DNA of 64,000 nt from Verrucomicrobiota bacterium JB024. GTDB lineage: Bacteria > Verrucomicrobiota > Verrucomicrobiia > Opitutales > Cerasicoccaceae. The translations under genes and the position numbers were made by a program. Position 1 is the stretch's first letter, and every line of letters starts with the position of its first letter. The notes beneath the pieces are model-generated. The model was not told the DNA's origin and made no database searches. It saw only the letters and a program-made list of their open reading frames with translations. Location of the stretch: assembly GCA_030673825.1 (NCBI GenBank), contig JAUTCS010000073.1:1-64000 (forward strand), given 5' to 3'. Below are positions 1-8,354 of this stretch, in pieces.

Positions 1-410
1 GCGCTGATATCGCCGCCGACGATCCGGGGATTGTAGGTCCGCGCGCTGACCTTGAGCCCGGCGAAAACTCGTTCGAGCCAGGTGAGGTAGACGTTGGGCG
101 AGAGCAGGAGCGAGACCACGGCTGAGTGCGGCCGTCCGCCCATGGCGGCGATGTCGCTGAGGTTGCGCTTGAGGAGCTTGGCCCCGGCCTGCTCCGGCGG
201 CAGGCTGTCGTCAAAGTGTTGTCCGTACACGACCGGGTCAACCGTCAGCAGTCCGTGCCCGCTGGTGGGTTCGAGCACGGCACAGTCGTCGCCGATGCCG
301 CCGGGCGGGGGCGGGGAGGCCGTTCCGAGCCAGCCCTGGATACAGGAGATCAGGACGGTTTCGCTGATGCTGCCGAGGCTGGAGGCGGCGCTGTGGGTGA
401 AAGGAGTCAT
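1..410 (-). CDS. thiL: Thiamine-monophosphate kinase, N-terminal part (cut by window edge)
   Basis: Read on the minus strand from ATG at 410 to the window edge, open throughout. It would phosphorylate thiamine monophosphate to thiamine diphosphate with ATP in the cytoplasm. The N-terminal ATP-binding motif GGIGDDCAVLE and the later DIAAMGG metal/ATP motif are typical of ThiL in the AIR-synthase-like fold, and an FDDSLPPEQAG stretch lies between them. The start lies 7 bases after the stop of the CPBP protease gene, so the two are probably cotranscribed. Only about the first 136 residues are visible; the C-terminal half cannot be judged. Confidence 0.88.
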   Translation of the reverse strand, partial: MTPFTHSAASSLGSISETVLISCIQGWLGTASPPPPGGIGDDCAVLEPTSGHGLLTVDPVVYGQHFDDSLPPEQAGAKLLKRNLSDIAAMGGRPHSAVVSLLLSPNVYLTWLERVFAGLKVSARTYNPRIVGGDIS

Positions 411-417
411 ACAGACG

Positions 418-1260
418 CTATTGGAGAATCTGCGGGGCGATGGCGACGACCAGCAGGGTATTCAGGTTAAAGCAGGCATGGAAGCAAATAGGCACCAGAA
501 CCGAGCCGGTGCGCTCGTAGGCCCGCCCAAGAAGCATGGCTAATAAGAACAGCGGCACAAATTGAAGCAGATTAAGGTGCATCAAGGCGAAAAACAGGGA
601 ACTGGCCGTGAGAGCGAGCAGCGGGTGGACCCGGCTCTTGAGGAAGCGGTAGAGGGCGGCGCGGAAGACCAGCTCCTCGACCACGGGGGCCGCGATCCCC
701 GCCATGAGCACGACCAGCACCCACGCCGCGGGGCTGTTCAGCTCGGTTAATTGCTTAACCAGCGGCTGGTACGGGGTTTCGGAGCCCCAGCCCATGGAAC
801 GCAGCCAATGCAGCAGTTGCTGCCAGCCGAGGCTGGTAAAGGTCAGTAGCGGCAGCGAAGCCAGAAAGTAAAAAAAACCGGCTCGCAGGGCAGGCACGGC
901 AGGCAGCCGCGAGGGGCTTAGCTCGACGCCGCTCTGGGCCCGGTAGTAGCGCAGGACGAGCGCATAGACGATCAGCACGCCGACGTAGGAGGCCATCGCC
1001 TGGCAGACGGTTCCGTAGGGCCAGTCGGGCGTCTCCCCGACCACCGCCCGGAACACAAACGCGGCAAAGCCTATGGCTGCCGTCTGTACGGCGAACATTC
1101 CCAGAAAAAAGGCCGCGAAATCGAACAGCCGTGAGCGCCACGGTTCCAGGCCAGGGGCTTTGCGCTTCCAGTTGCGCTGGATGTCCAGCCCCAGGCACAG
1201 GCACCCGGCAATCAGCAACAACAGGCTGTAAACACTGGCGATCAGCTCAGGGGTCAGCAT
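418..1260 (-). CDS. CPBP-family intramembrane glutamic-type protease
   Basis: A 280-residue, very hydrophobic protein with about eight membrane segments. The CPBP (Abi/Rce1-like) motifs are present in order: EELVFRA with the paired glutamates near residues 195-196, FALMH with H228, and CFHACFN with H261. These form the expected membrane-embedded active site. Family members process prenylated or peptide substrates or act in bacteriocin immunity; the substrate here is unknown. I chose the internal ATG at 1260 (MLTPEL) over 1278 because it follows a purine-rich GGGGGCGAG stretch and directly starts the first membrane helix. thiL follows 7 bases downstream. Confidence 0.85.
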   Translation of the reverse strand: MLTPELIASVYSLLLLIAGCLCLGLDIQRNWKRKAPGLEPWRSRLFDFAAFFLGMFAVQTAAIGFAAFVFRAVVGETPDWPYGTVCQAMASYVGVLIVYALVLRYYRAQSGVELSPSRLPAVPALRAGFFYFLASLPLLTFTSLGWQQLLHWLRSMGWGSETPYQPLVKQLTELNSPAAWVLVVLMAGIAAPVVEELVFRAALYRFLKSRVHPLLALTASSLFFALMHLNLLQFVPLFLLAMLLGRAYERTGSVLVPICFHACFNLNTLLVVAIAPQILQ

Positions 1261-1415
1261 GACTCGCCCCCGCTGCAAGAGGGAGCGGCTTCACCCGCTC
1301 CTGCGGCGCAGGGCGCACGGAGTCTGGACAGGCGCGCCGGGAGGGCGTCGGTATCGGGAAACGTCATCAAGCCTGGTAAAAAGGGAACGGCGGATTTTTC
1401 GGAGCGGTTGCGGGA

Positions 1416-2693
1416 TCAGACCAGGACATTGCGTCCGTTGACAAAGGTGGCCTTGACTTTACCGCGCAGGGTCTGCCCGAGCCAGGGCGAGTTGTGGGAG
1501 AGGCTTTGCAGGGCTTCGGCGGTGACGGTCCACTCCGCCGCTGGGTCGAACACCGTGATGTCCGCGTCCACGCCTTCGGAGAGCGTACCCTTGTCCAGGC
1601 CGATGACACCGGCAGGCTTGTGCGTGAGGCAGCCGATGAGGGTGGACAGGTCGCAGCAACCGGCCTCGACGAGCGTGGCCAGGCACACCGACAGCGCCGT
1701 CTCCAGGCCGTTCATACCGAAGGGCGCGTAGTCGAACTCGCGGTCCTTCTCCATTTCGGTGTGGGGGGCGTGGGCGGTGGCGATGCAGTCGATGGTACCG
1801 TCGCAGAGTGCTTCGATGAGGGACTGGCGGTCGCTCTCGGCGCGCAGCGGCGGGACGGTCTTTAAATGCGTGTTGTAGGTCTTGAGCGCCTCGTCGGTCA
1901 GGCTCAGGTGCTGAGGGGTGACCTCGGCGGTGATCGGGACGCCCCGCTCCTTGGCGCGGCGGATGACGTCCACGCTGTAGGCGGAGGAAAGCTGTTGGAT
2001 GTGGATGCGCGCGCCCGAGTGGGCCGAGAGGATGACGTCGCGGGCCACCATGATGTCCTCGGCGGAGCGAGGCATGCCGCGCAGCCCCAGCCGCAGGGAC
2101 CACTCGCCCTCGTGCATCACGCACTTGTCCGTCATGGCGGCGTCCTCGCAGTGGTCGAGCACGACGAGGCCGAACATGTTCGCGTACTCCAGCGCCCGGC
2201 GCATGATCTCGTTGTTCTGGACGCAGTGGCCACCGTCGGTCACGGCGACAATACCGGCCTCCTTGAGCGAGCCGGTGGGGGCGAGCTTCTTGCCCTCGCG
2301 CCCGGCGGTCAGGCAGCCGGTGGGGAAGACGTTGACAACGGCGTCGCGCTCGATGCGCTCGTTGATAAACTGGATGGTCCCGGCGTTGTCGGCGGGGGGC
2401 TTGGTATTGGGCATGCACACGATGGACGTGTATCCCCCGGCGGCGGCGGCGCGGGTGCCCGAGGCGATGGTTTCCTTGTGCCCGTCGCCGGGCTCGCGCA
2501 GATGGACATGCAGGTCCACGAAGCCGGGGCAAACGATCAGCCCGGTGGCGTCGAAGACCTTCGCGGCCTTGCGCTCGGAATCGGTCAGGCTGGCGACGAT
2601 CTTGCCGTCGCGCACGAAAACCTCGCCGGTGGCGTCGCGGTGGTTGGCGGGGTCGATGACGCGCCCGCCGGTGATGCAAAGGGTCTCGCTCAT
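1416..2693 (-). CDS. pyrC: Dihydroorotase (type I)
   Basis: A 425-residue amidohydrolase that cyclises carbamoyl-aspartate to dihydroorotate, the third step of UMP synthesis. Visible motifs are DLHVHLREPG (metal-binding H62 and H64, substrate Arg), VLDHCED, IHIQQLSS, and ATAHAPH followed by the FGMNGLETAL region, all diagnostic of class I dihydroorotases. The longer open frame extending to 3101 is only read-through of pyrB in another frame. The ATG at 2693 overlaps the pyrB stop by 4 bases (ATGA), so translation is probably coupled. Length and motif set are complete, so the enzyme should be active. Confidence 0.95.
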   Translation of the reverse strand: MSETLCITGGRVIDPANHRDATGEVFVRDGKIVASLTDSERKAAKVFDATGLIVCPGFVDLHVHLREPGDGHKETIASGTRAAAAGGYTSIVCMPNTKPPADNAGTIQFINERIERDAVVNVFPTGCLTAGREGKKLAPTGSLKEAGIVAVTDGGHCVQNNEIMRRALEYANMFGLVVLDHCEDAAMTDKCVMHEGEWSLRLGLRGMPRSAEDIMVARDVILSAHSGARIHIQQLSSAYSVDVIRRAKERGVPITAEVTPQHLSLTDEALKTYNTHLKTVPPLRAESDRQSLIEALCDGTIDCIATAHAPHTEMEKDREFDYAPFGMNGLETALSVCLATLVEAGCCDLSTLIGCLTHKPAGVIGLDKGTLSEGVDADITVFDPAAEWTVTAEALQSLSHNSPWLGQTLRGKVKATFVNGRNVLV

Positions 2694-3643
2694 TGGGCCG
2701 AAGAAAGGGACTGGGTGGAGGCGCACAGGTAGAGGGCGGCCATGCGCACGGCGATGCCGTTGGTGACCTGGTCGAGGATGACCGAGCGGGGGGAGTCGGC
2801 CAGGTCCGAGTCCAGCTCGACGCCGCGGTTGATCGGGCCGGGGTGCATGATGATGGCGTCCGGCTTGAGCCAGGCGGCGCGGCGCTTGTTCAGGCCGAAC
2901 ATGCTCGTGTACTCCCCGAGGGAGGGGAAGTGCGTCGAGGTCTGGCGCTCGTGCTGGATGCGCAGGAGCATAACCGCATCGGCCCCGTCGAGGGCCTTTT
3001 TCAAATTGTGGCAGACGGTCACGCCCATCTTCTCGAACTCGCGGGGCACGAGGGTGGACGGGCCCGCCAGGGTGACGTGCGCGCCGAGCTTTTGCAGGCA
3101 CCAGATGTTCGAGCGGGCCACGCGGCTGAAAAGGATGTCCCCGAGGATGGTGATGCGCTTGCCGGTGAGGTCCGCTCCGAGCTTCTCGCGCAGGGTGTAG
3201 GCGTCGAGCAGGGCCTGGGTCGGGTGCTCGTGGGCGCCGTCCCCGGCGTTGATTACGGGCATGTCCACGATCTCGCTCAGATACTGGGCGGAGCCGGCGG
3301 CGGAGTGGCGCATGATGATCATGTCCGCGCTCAGGGCCTGGATGTTGCGGGCGGTGTCGCGGAGCGTCTCGCCCTTGACCAGACTGCTGGCGTCGCCCAT
3401 GACCGAAATCACGTCCGCGGACAGGCGCATGGCGGCGATTTCGAAGGCCAGACGCGTGCGCGTGCTCGGCTCCATGAACAAATTAACGACCGTTACCCCC
3501 CGCAGGGAGGGCAGTTTTTTGACGGAGCGCCCGAGGGTCGATTTGAAGTTCTCGGCAGTGGCAAAAAGAATGTCGAGTTCCTCGCGGGAAAGATCCTCGA
3601 TCGCGATCAGGTCTTTACGGGTCCAGGCGTGCGAAGGCGTCAT
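2690..3643 (-). CDS. pyrB: Aspartate carbamoyltransferase catalytic subunit
   Basis: A 317-residue enzyme joining carbamoyl phosphate to aspartate, the committed step of pyrimidine synthesis. The carbamoyl-phosphate loop MEPSTRTRLAFE (residues 57-68), the GDGAHEHPTQALLD motif and the C-terminal MHPGPINRGVE aspartate-binding motif are all intact. Its ATG overlaps the pyrR stop by 4 bases and its stop overlaps pyrC by 4 bases, giving a tightly coupled pyrR-pyrB-pyrC operon. No pyrI regulatory subunit is nearby, so it resembles the unregulated trimeric Bacillus-type enzyme; that part is inference. Confidence 0.96.
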   Translation of the reverse strand: MTPSHAWTRKDLIAIEDLSREELDILFATAENFKSTLGRSVKKLPSLRGVTVVNLFMEPSTRTRLAFEIAAMRLSADVISVMGDASSLVKGETLRDTARNIQALSADMIIMRHSAAGSAQYLSEIVDMPVINAGDGAHEHPTQALLDAYTLREKLGADLTGKRITILGDILFSRVARSNIWCLQKLGAHVTLAGPSTLVPREFEKMGVTVCHNLKKALDGADAVMLLRIQHERQTSTHFPSLGEYTSMFGLNKRRAAWLKPDAIIMHPGPINRGVELDSDLADSPRSVILDQVTNGIAVRMAALYLCASTQSLSSAQ

Positions 3644-4176
3644 GCTTGCAAAATATGGATAGTGTCAAGCGACGGGTTTTCAGTGTCCAGATTAACTTTT
3701 ACTTTTTGCGCCGGATCGGTGTCCAGCACCAGCCCCGTGAAGTCCGGCTGCACCGGCAGACGGCGCCCGCCACGGTCGCAGAGCACGGCCAGGAAAACCC
3801 GTGCCGGACGCCCCAGGTCAAAGACCTCGTTGAGCGCGGCGCGGACGGTCCGACCGGAGTGGATGACGTCGTCGGCCAGCACGAGGGTCGCCCCCTCGAT
3901 GTCGAAGGGCAGGTCCGTGCCGCTTTTGACAGCGGGGATGGGGTTGGCGCGCACGTCGTCGCGGTGAAAGGTCACGTTGACCCGGCCCACCGGCACTTCG
4001 CGTCCGAGGGCTTTGCCGAGGCCGGTGGTGAGTTTCTGGGCGAAGGGGATACCGCCGTTGGCGATGCCGATGAGGGCGAGGTTTTCCGCCTTCCCGGTCG
4101 CGGCGGCGATGTCCCCGGTCAGGCTTTCGAAGGCCTGCGCGATGCGCGTGGCCTCAATCGTGGTGTGGGTATTCAT
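3640..4176 (-). CDS. pyrR: PyrR-like bifunctional pyr regulator / uracil phosphoribosyltransferase
   Basis: A 178-residue type I phosphoribosyltransferase. The PRPP-binding stretch LVLADDVIHSGRTVRAAL (about residues 98-115) and VPVGRVNVTFHRDD match the PyrR subfamily, which uses uracil and PRPP and in many bacteria also controls pyr mRNA attenuation. It heads the operon, overlapping pyrB by 4 bases. I chose ATG 4176 (MNTHTTIEA) because the upstream in-frame sequence is low-complexity intergenic repeat. I see no clear PyrR-binding antiterminator upstream, so whether it regulates RNA here is unknown. Confidence 0.88.
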   Translation of the reverse strand: MNTHTTIEATRIAQAFESLTGDIAAATGKAENLALIGIANGGIPFAQKLTTGLGKALGREVPVGRVNVTFHRDDVRANPIPAVKSGTDLPFDIEGATLVLADDVIHSGRTVRAALNEVFDLGRPARVFLAVLCDRGGRRLPVQPDFTGLVLDTDPAQKVKVNLDTENPSLDTIHILQA

Positions 4177-4229
4177 GAAAGCCCCCGAGGATAGGTCCAC
4201 CCCGGAGGCTGGGCAAATGTTTTTGTGGG

Positions 4230-4371
4230 AGGGGAGTTCTTTGTTCTTTGTGCTTTGTTCTTGGTTATGAGGGGGGGAGTGACCTCGAAGGCTTGGCTTT
4301 GTCTCGGCCTGCGATAAGCAGTCCCAACACAAAGAACCAAGCACAAAGAACAAAGAACTTCCCCCTACAAC
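4230..4371. repeat. Inverted pair of TTCTTTGTGC-type word repeats
   Basis: The left arm, about 4231-4262, is built from short variants of TTCTTTGT, GCTTTG and CTTGG. The right arm, about 4332-4365, is close to its reverse complement (ACAAAGAACCAAGCACAAAG). Between the arms lie about 70 bases of ordinary GC-rich sequence. The element fills the gap between the pyrR start and the stop of the metalloprotease gene. A single-arm relative lies at 7014-7045 after the sigma-54 activator gene. Confidence 0.75.
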
Positions 4372-5351
4372 ACCGGCGGCTTTTCGCCGGGGCTGGCGTA
4401 CTCGCGGCCATACGCGCTCTGACGCACCTGGCGGCGGGTGTGGGCCACATCGAGGGTCCGTTCAAAATAGGCCGTCCGGACCACGCCGACGAAGCGGTCC
4501 CCCTCGTACACGGGGATGACCCGGTCGGTCTGCGCCTTGAACAGCGGGGCGTAGAACTCCAGCGGCCAGGCGGCCTGGAGCACGGGCACGTGCCCGGCGA
4601 GGGGGGCGACTTCTTCCCAGCGGGCGGGCAGGGTCACGTCCGCGATACACAGCCCGGCGTAGGCCTCGATCGAGCGCAGTTGCCGGAACTCCACCTCGCC
4701 CCCGATGAGGATGAACGCGAACAGCGCCACCGTGAGCGGGCTTTTCAGGTAAAAGGCGGCCAGCGCGATGGCGATGACGCCGAGGACTTTCCCGGCGTGC
4801 ACGGCGTAGCGGGTCGCCGACAGGTAGTCGAAGCGCATGGCCAGCAGCGCCCGCAGGATGCGCCCGCCATCCATCGGGAAGATCGGCAGCAGGTTAAAAA
4901 TCCCCATGGCGATGTTCCAGATCATGATCATGCTCAGAAACTCCCGCGGGTTCAGGCTGAAGGGGTTGTAAAACGCGCTCTGGGGCGCGCCCACCACCAC
5001 GAACAACCCGGCGGCGATGAGGAAATTCACCAGCGGCCCGGCCAGGGTGATGACCAGCTCGCGGCTGGGCTCACGCGGGATGTGGCTGAACTGCGCCATC
5101 CCTCCGATGGGCAGCAGCAGGATGCGCCGGGTTTTGACCCCGTAGCGCCGCGCCGCCAGACAGTGCCCGTACTCGTGCAGCAGCACCGAGGTGAAAATGA
5201 AAAACGTATAGATCATCCCGGCGACAATCCCAGCCGGTCCGGCTGCATCGTACCCCCAGAGGGCGACCAGCACCAGCAGCAGCAAAAAGCTGGCATGCAC
5301 CTCCAACGGGATGCCAAAGAGACGAAACAACTTGATTGACCACCTGCGCAT
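4365..5351 (-). CDS. Site-2-type membrane metalloprotease (M50 family)
   Basis: A 328-residue membrane protein with the zinc motif HEYGH (residues 59-63) inside a hydrophobic helix and the third ligand in the FPMDGGRILRA motif (Asp161), as in SpoIVFB/S2P proteases. The roughly 100-residue C-terminal tail (GHVPVLQAAWPLEFYAPLFKA onward) looks like a partial CBS-type regulatory region, as in other M50B members. Such enzymes cleave membrane-anchored regulators. The substrate is unknown. The gene lies downstream of the pyr operon's repeat-filled gap, transcribed in the same direction but ending before pyrR, and is probably a separate unit. Confidence 0.88.
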   Translation of the reverse strand: MRRWSIKLFRLFGIPLEVHASFLLLLVLVALWGYDAAGPAGIVAGMIYTFFIFTSVLLHEYGHCLAARRYGVKTRRILLLPIGGMAQFSHIPREPSRELVITLAGPLVNFLIAAGLFVVVGAPQSAFYNPFSLNPREFLSMIMIWNIAMGIFNLLPIFPMDGGRILRALLAMRFDYLSATRYAVHAGKVLGVIAIALAAFYLKSPLTVALFAFILIGGEVEFRQLRSIEAYAGLCIADVTLPARWEEVAPLAGHVPVLQAAWPLEFYAPLFKAQTDRVIPVYEGDRFVGVVRTAYFERTLDVAHTRRQVRQSAYGREYASPGEKPPVL

Positions 5352-5412
5352 GTCCGCTAGAGCATAAACCTTTCCCCCGCGGCTGGCCGCGAGGTGATTT
5401 ACACATTATTCC

Positions 5413-7005
5413 ATGAGTAACAAAAGTCCAGTCGTTCTGGTTATTGATGACGATTCCGAAATCCGCTACTCGCTGGAGCGGATTCTCTCGGCGCGCCAGT
5501 ACCAGGTCGTCACCGCCGACAGCGGGGAGGAGGGCCTGAAGGTCGCCAAGGCCGAGAACCCCGTCGTCATCCTGCTGGATAACCGCATGGGCGGCATGAG
5601 CGGGATCGAGACCCTCCAGCACCTGCGCCACGCCTGCCCCAAGGCCATGGTCATCCTCATGACCGCCTTCGGCACCGCCCAGACCGCCATCGAGGCGATG
5701 AAGTTCGGGGCCTTCGACTACATCATCAAGCCCTTCGACGTGAAAAAGATCCTCGGACTGGTGGAGAAGGCCGTCTCGGCCTACGAGGACTCCAACCAGG
5801 AAAAGGGTGGGGCGGCCCCCGTCCTCAACTCCGAGGACTACAAGGAGGGCATCGTCGGCACGTCCGAGCCGATGCAGGAGGTTTTGAAGATCATCGGGCA
5901 GGTGGCCGCCAGCGACGCCACCGTCATGATCACCGGCGAATCCGGCACCGGCAAAGAGCTTGTCGCCCGCTGCATTTACCAGCACAGCCACCGCAACGGC
6001 CGCGCCTTTATCGCGGTCAACTGCGCCGCCATCCCGGAAAACCTGATCGAGAGCGAACTCTTCGGGCATGAGAAGGGCTCCTTCACCGGGGCCACCGGCC
6101 AGCGCAAGGGCAAGTTCGAGCTCTGCGACGGGGGGACGATCTTCCTCGACGAAATCGGCGACATGTCGCCCCCGACCCAGACCAAGATCCTGCGTGCCCT
6201 CCAGGAGGGCGAGATCCAGCGCGTCGGCGGTACCGAGACGATCAAGGTCGATGTGCGCCTCATCGCCGCCACCAACAAGGACCTGGAGCACATGGTGGCC
6301 GAGAACACTTTCCGCGAAGACTTGTACTACCGCTTGAATGTCTTCCGCATCCGCCTGCCCAGCCTGCGCGAGCGCCTGGAGGACATCCCCATGCTGGTCG
6401 AGTACATGCTTCAGAAGCTGGTCAAGGACCGCAAGGCCCGCGTCACCCGCGTCTCCACCGATGCACTGGCCATCCTTCAGACTCACACCTGGCCCGGCAA
6501 CGTGCGCGAACTGGAGAACGTCATGTTCCGCAGCGCGGTGCTCGCTCAGGGCGACACCATCCTGCGCAAGGACCTGCCCGCCGAGATTGTCACCGCCGTC
6601 GGCGACAAGATCCGGGCCAACGGCCACACCCCGCCACCCATGCCCGTGCCCGCGCGGGAGGAATCGGCCCCCGCCGAAGCCCCCGAGACGCCGCCCGCAA
6701 CGGCTTCGTCGGTCGATCTGGCTCCGCCCTCCGCGTCGGCTTCTGCCGCCCCGGTTCCCGCTGCGCCCGTGCCGCAGTTTATCGCGGATACGCCCCCGCC
6801 GCCGAGCCCGGAGGAGGCTTTTGACTTGGCCTTCGCCACCGCGTTGGAGCGCAACGGCTCGAACGTCCTCGTCGAGGTGGAAAAGGAAATCATCCGCCGC
6901 GCCCTCGCCCACACCGGCGGCAATCAGGCCCGCGCCGCCACCATCCTCGGCATCACCCGCGCCACCCTGAAAAAGCGCATGGACAGCTACGACATCAGCA
7001 ACTGA
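5413..7005 (+). CDS. NtrC-family sigma-54-dependent response regulator
   Basis: A 530-residue three-domain activator. The receiver domain (1-125) has acidic triad D12-D14, phospho-acceptor D56 in [10 protein letters not shown]85 and K107. The AAA+ domain (about 148-385) has Walker A GESGTGKE (176-183), Walker [10 protein letters not shown], and the sigma-54 contact loop as GSFTGA (223-228) instead of GAFTGA. A Pro/Ala-rich linker of about 70 residues precedes a Fis-type helix-turn-helix at the C-terminus ([20 protein letters not shown]). It should remodel RNA polymerase at sigma-54 promoters. No sensor kinase lies beside it on the same strand; the PAS kinase at 8355 is a possible but unproven partner. 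Confidence 0.95.
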   Translation: MSNKSPVVLVIDDDSEIRYSLERILSARQYQVVTADSGEEGLKVAKAENPVVILLDNRMGGMSGIETLQHLRHACPKAMVILMTAFGTAQTAIEAMKFGAFDYIIKPFDVKKILGLVEKAVSAYEDSNQEKGGAAPVLNSEDYKEGIVGTSEPMQEVLKIIGQVAASDATVMITGESGTGKELVARCIYQHSHRNGRAFIAVNCAAIPENLIESELFGHEKGSFTGATGQRKGKFELCDGGTIFLDEIGDMSPPTQTKILRALQEGEIQRVGGTETIKVDVRLIAATNKDLEHMVAENTFREDLYYRLNVFRIRLPSLRERLEDIPMLVEYMLQKLVKDRKARVTRVSTDALAILQTHTWPGNVRELENVMFRSAVLAQGDTILRKDLPAEIVTAVGDKIRANGHTPPPMPVPAREESAPAEAPETPPATASSVDLAPPSASASAAPVPAAPVPQFIADTPPPPSPEEAFDLAFATALERNGSNVLVEVEKEIIRRALAHTGGNQARAATILGITRATLKKRMDSYDISN

Positions 7006-7013
7006 TGGACGGG

Positions 7014-7121
7014 AGGTTCTTTGTGCCTTGTGCTTGGTTCTTTGTGGGGGCGTCTGGTCGTGAGAAGACCGGCGTGCTTCACTAGCCTTTTAACCCATTA
7101 ACCAATCAACCATTTAATCCC
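7014..7121. repeat. Word-repeat tract between sigma-54 activator and prfB
   Basis: Two low-complexity stretches fill this gap. At 7015-7045 the words TTCTTTGTG and CTTGGTTC repeat, related to the element at 4230-4371. At 7087-7119 a second tract is made of TTAACC, CCAATC and ATTTAA words directly upstream of the prfB start, where a canonical ribosome-binding site is hard to see. I see no gene in it. Confidence 0.6.
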
Positions 7122-8268
7122 ATGATCATCGAACCCGAACTGCGCGCCCATATCGAAGAAATCACCAAGAGAGCCGGTTATCTCTGGAGGTATCTTTGAC
7201 GTTGCGGGTAAGCAAAAGCGCATAGGCGAGCTGGAGGAGCAGATGGCCTCCCCGTCGTTCTGGGACAGCCAGGAGGCGGCGCAGAAGGTCATCGGTGAGT
7301 CCAACCAGCTCAAGGGCACGATCAGTGGCATCGTCGGCTACAAGCAGAAGGTGGACGACATGCAGGCCCTGGCCGAGTTGGTCGAGGAAGCTGACGAGGA
7401 GGACGGCGCGGAGTTCGCCGGGGAACTGACCTCTACCGTCAAGACCCTGCTCAAGCAGCTCGACGAGATCGAGATCCAGTCCTTCCTCTCCGGCCCGATG
7501 GACCGCAACAACGCCATCCTCAGCATCCACGCCGGGGCCGGTGGCACCGAGTCGTGCGACTGGGCGGACATGCTCCTGCGCCAGTACACCCGCTGGGCCG
7601 AGCGCCGGGGCTTCACCGTCGAAGTGCTCGACATCGGCGCGGGCGAAGAAGCCGGGATCAACAGCGCCTCCCTGCGCATCATCGGCCCCTACGCCTACGG
7701 CTACAGCAAGGCCGAACGCGGCGTGCACCGCCTCGTTCGCATCAGTCCCTTTGACGCCAACAAACGCCGCCACACCTCCTTTAGCTCGGTGGACGTGATC
7801 GCCGAAATCGAGGACGACATCGACATCGAGGTCCGCGACGAGGACCTGCGCATCGACACCTACCGCGCCAGCGGCACGGGCGGTCAGCACGTCAACCGGA
7901 CGGACTCCGCCGTGCGCATCACCCACCTGCCCACGAACATCGTTGTGCAGTGCCAGAACGACCGTTCGCAGCACAAGAACAAGGCCAGCGCGATGAAGCA
8001 GCTCAAGAGCCGCCTCTACGAGTTCGAGCAGGACAAGAAGCGCTCCGAGATGGAGAAGTTTTACGGGGAAAAAGGCGAAATCGGCTGGGGCAACCAGATC
8101 CGCAGCTACGTCTTCCAGCCCTACCAGATGGTCAAGGACCTGCGCACCGGCGTCGAAACCGGTAACATCCAGGCCGTCCAGGACGGCGACCTCGACAACT
8201 TCATCCACGCCTGGCTGCGCGCCGGCTGCCCCACCTCCCGCAACAAGGATATCAAGATGGAGGACTGA
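7122..8268 (+). CDS. prfB: Peptide chain release factor 2, with programmed +1 frameshift
   Basis: Release factor 2 recognises UGA and UAA stop codons on the ribosome. The coding sequence starts at ATG 7122 and meets an in-frame TGA at 7197-7199, exactly the 26th codon. The context TGGAGGTATCTTTGAC contains the internal Shine-Dalgarno AGG, the slippery CTT and the TGA followed by C, the classical autoregulatory shift site. After a +1 shift at CTT the frame continues from GAC 7198 to 8268, giving about 381 residues. The SPF tripeptide (about 208-210) and catalytic GGQ (about 253-255) identify RF2. A pipeline starting at 7243 would truncate the protein. Confidence 0.96.
7185..7200 (+). promoter_or_regulatory. 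prfB recoding site (internal SD plus CTT-TGA-C)
   Basis: An AGG Shine-Dalgarno-like triplet ends a few bases before CTT TGA C. Low RF2 slows termination at this UGA and promotes a +1 shift, so the factor controls its own synthesis. Spacing and sequence match the well-known bacterial prfB site. Confidence 0.93.
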
Positions 8269-8354
8269 GGGGCGACAGCCCTTTATTCCTCAGGCTTTGG
8301 GACTTCTGCCCCAATCCAGCGGGAGCGCGTGCCGATCTGAAAGCGGAACACGCT

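Noticed and set aside
5071-6912. 613-residue minus-strand frame opposite the sigma-54 activator
   Set aside because: Antisense shadow of a GC-rich real gene with clear domains.
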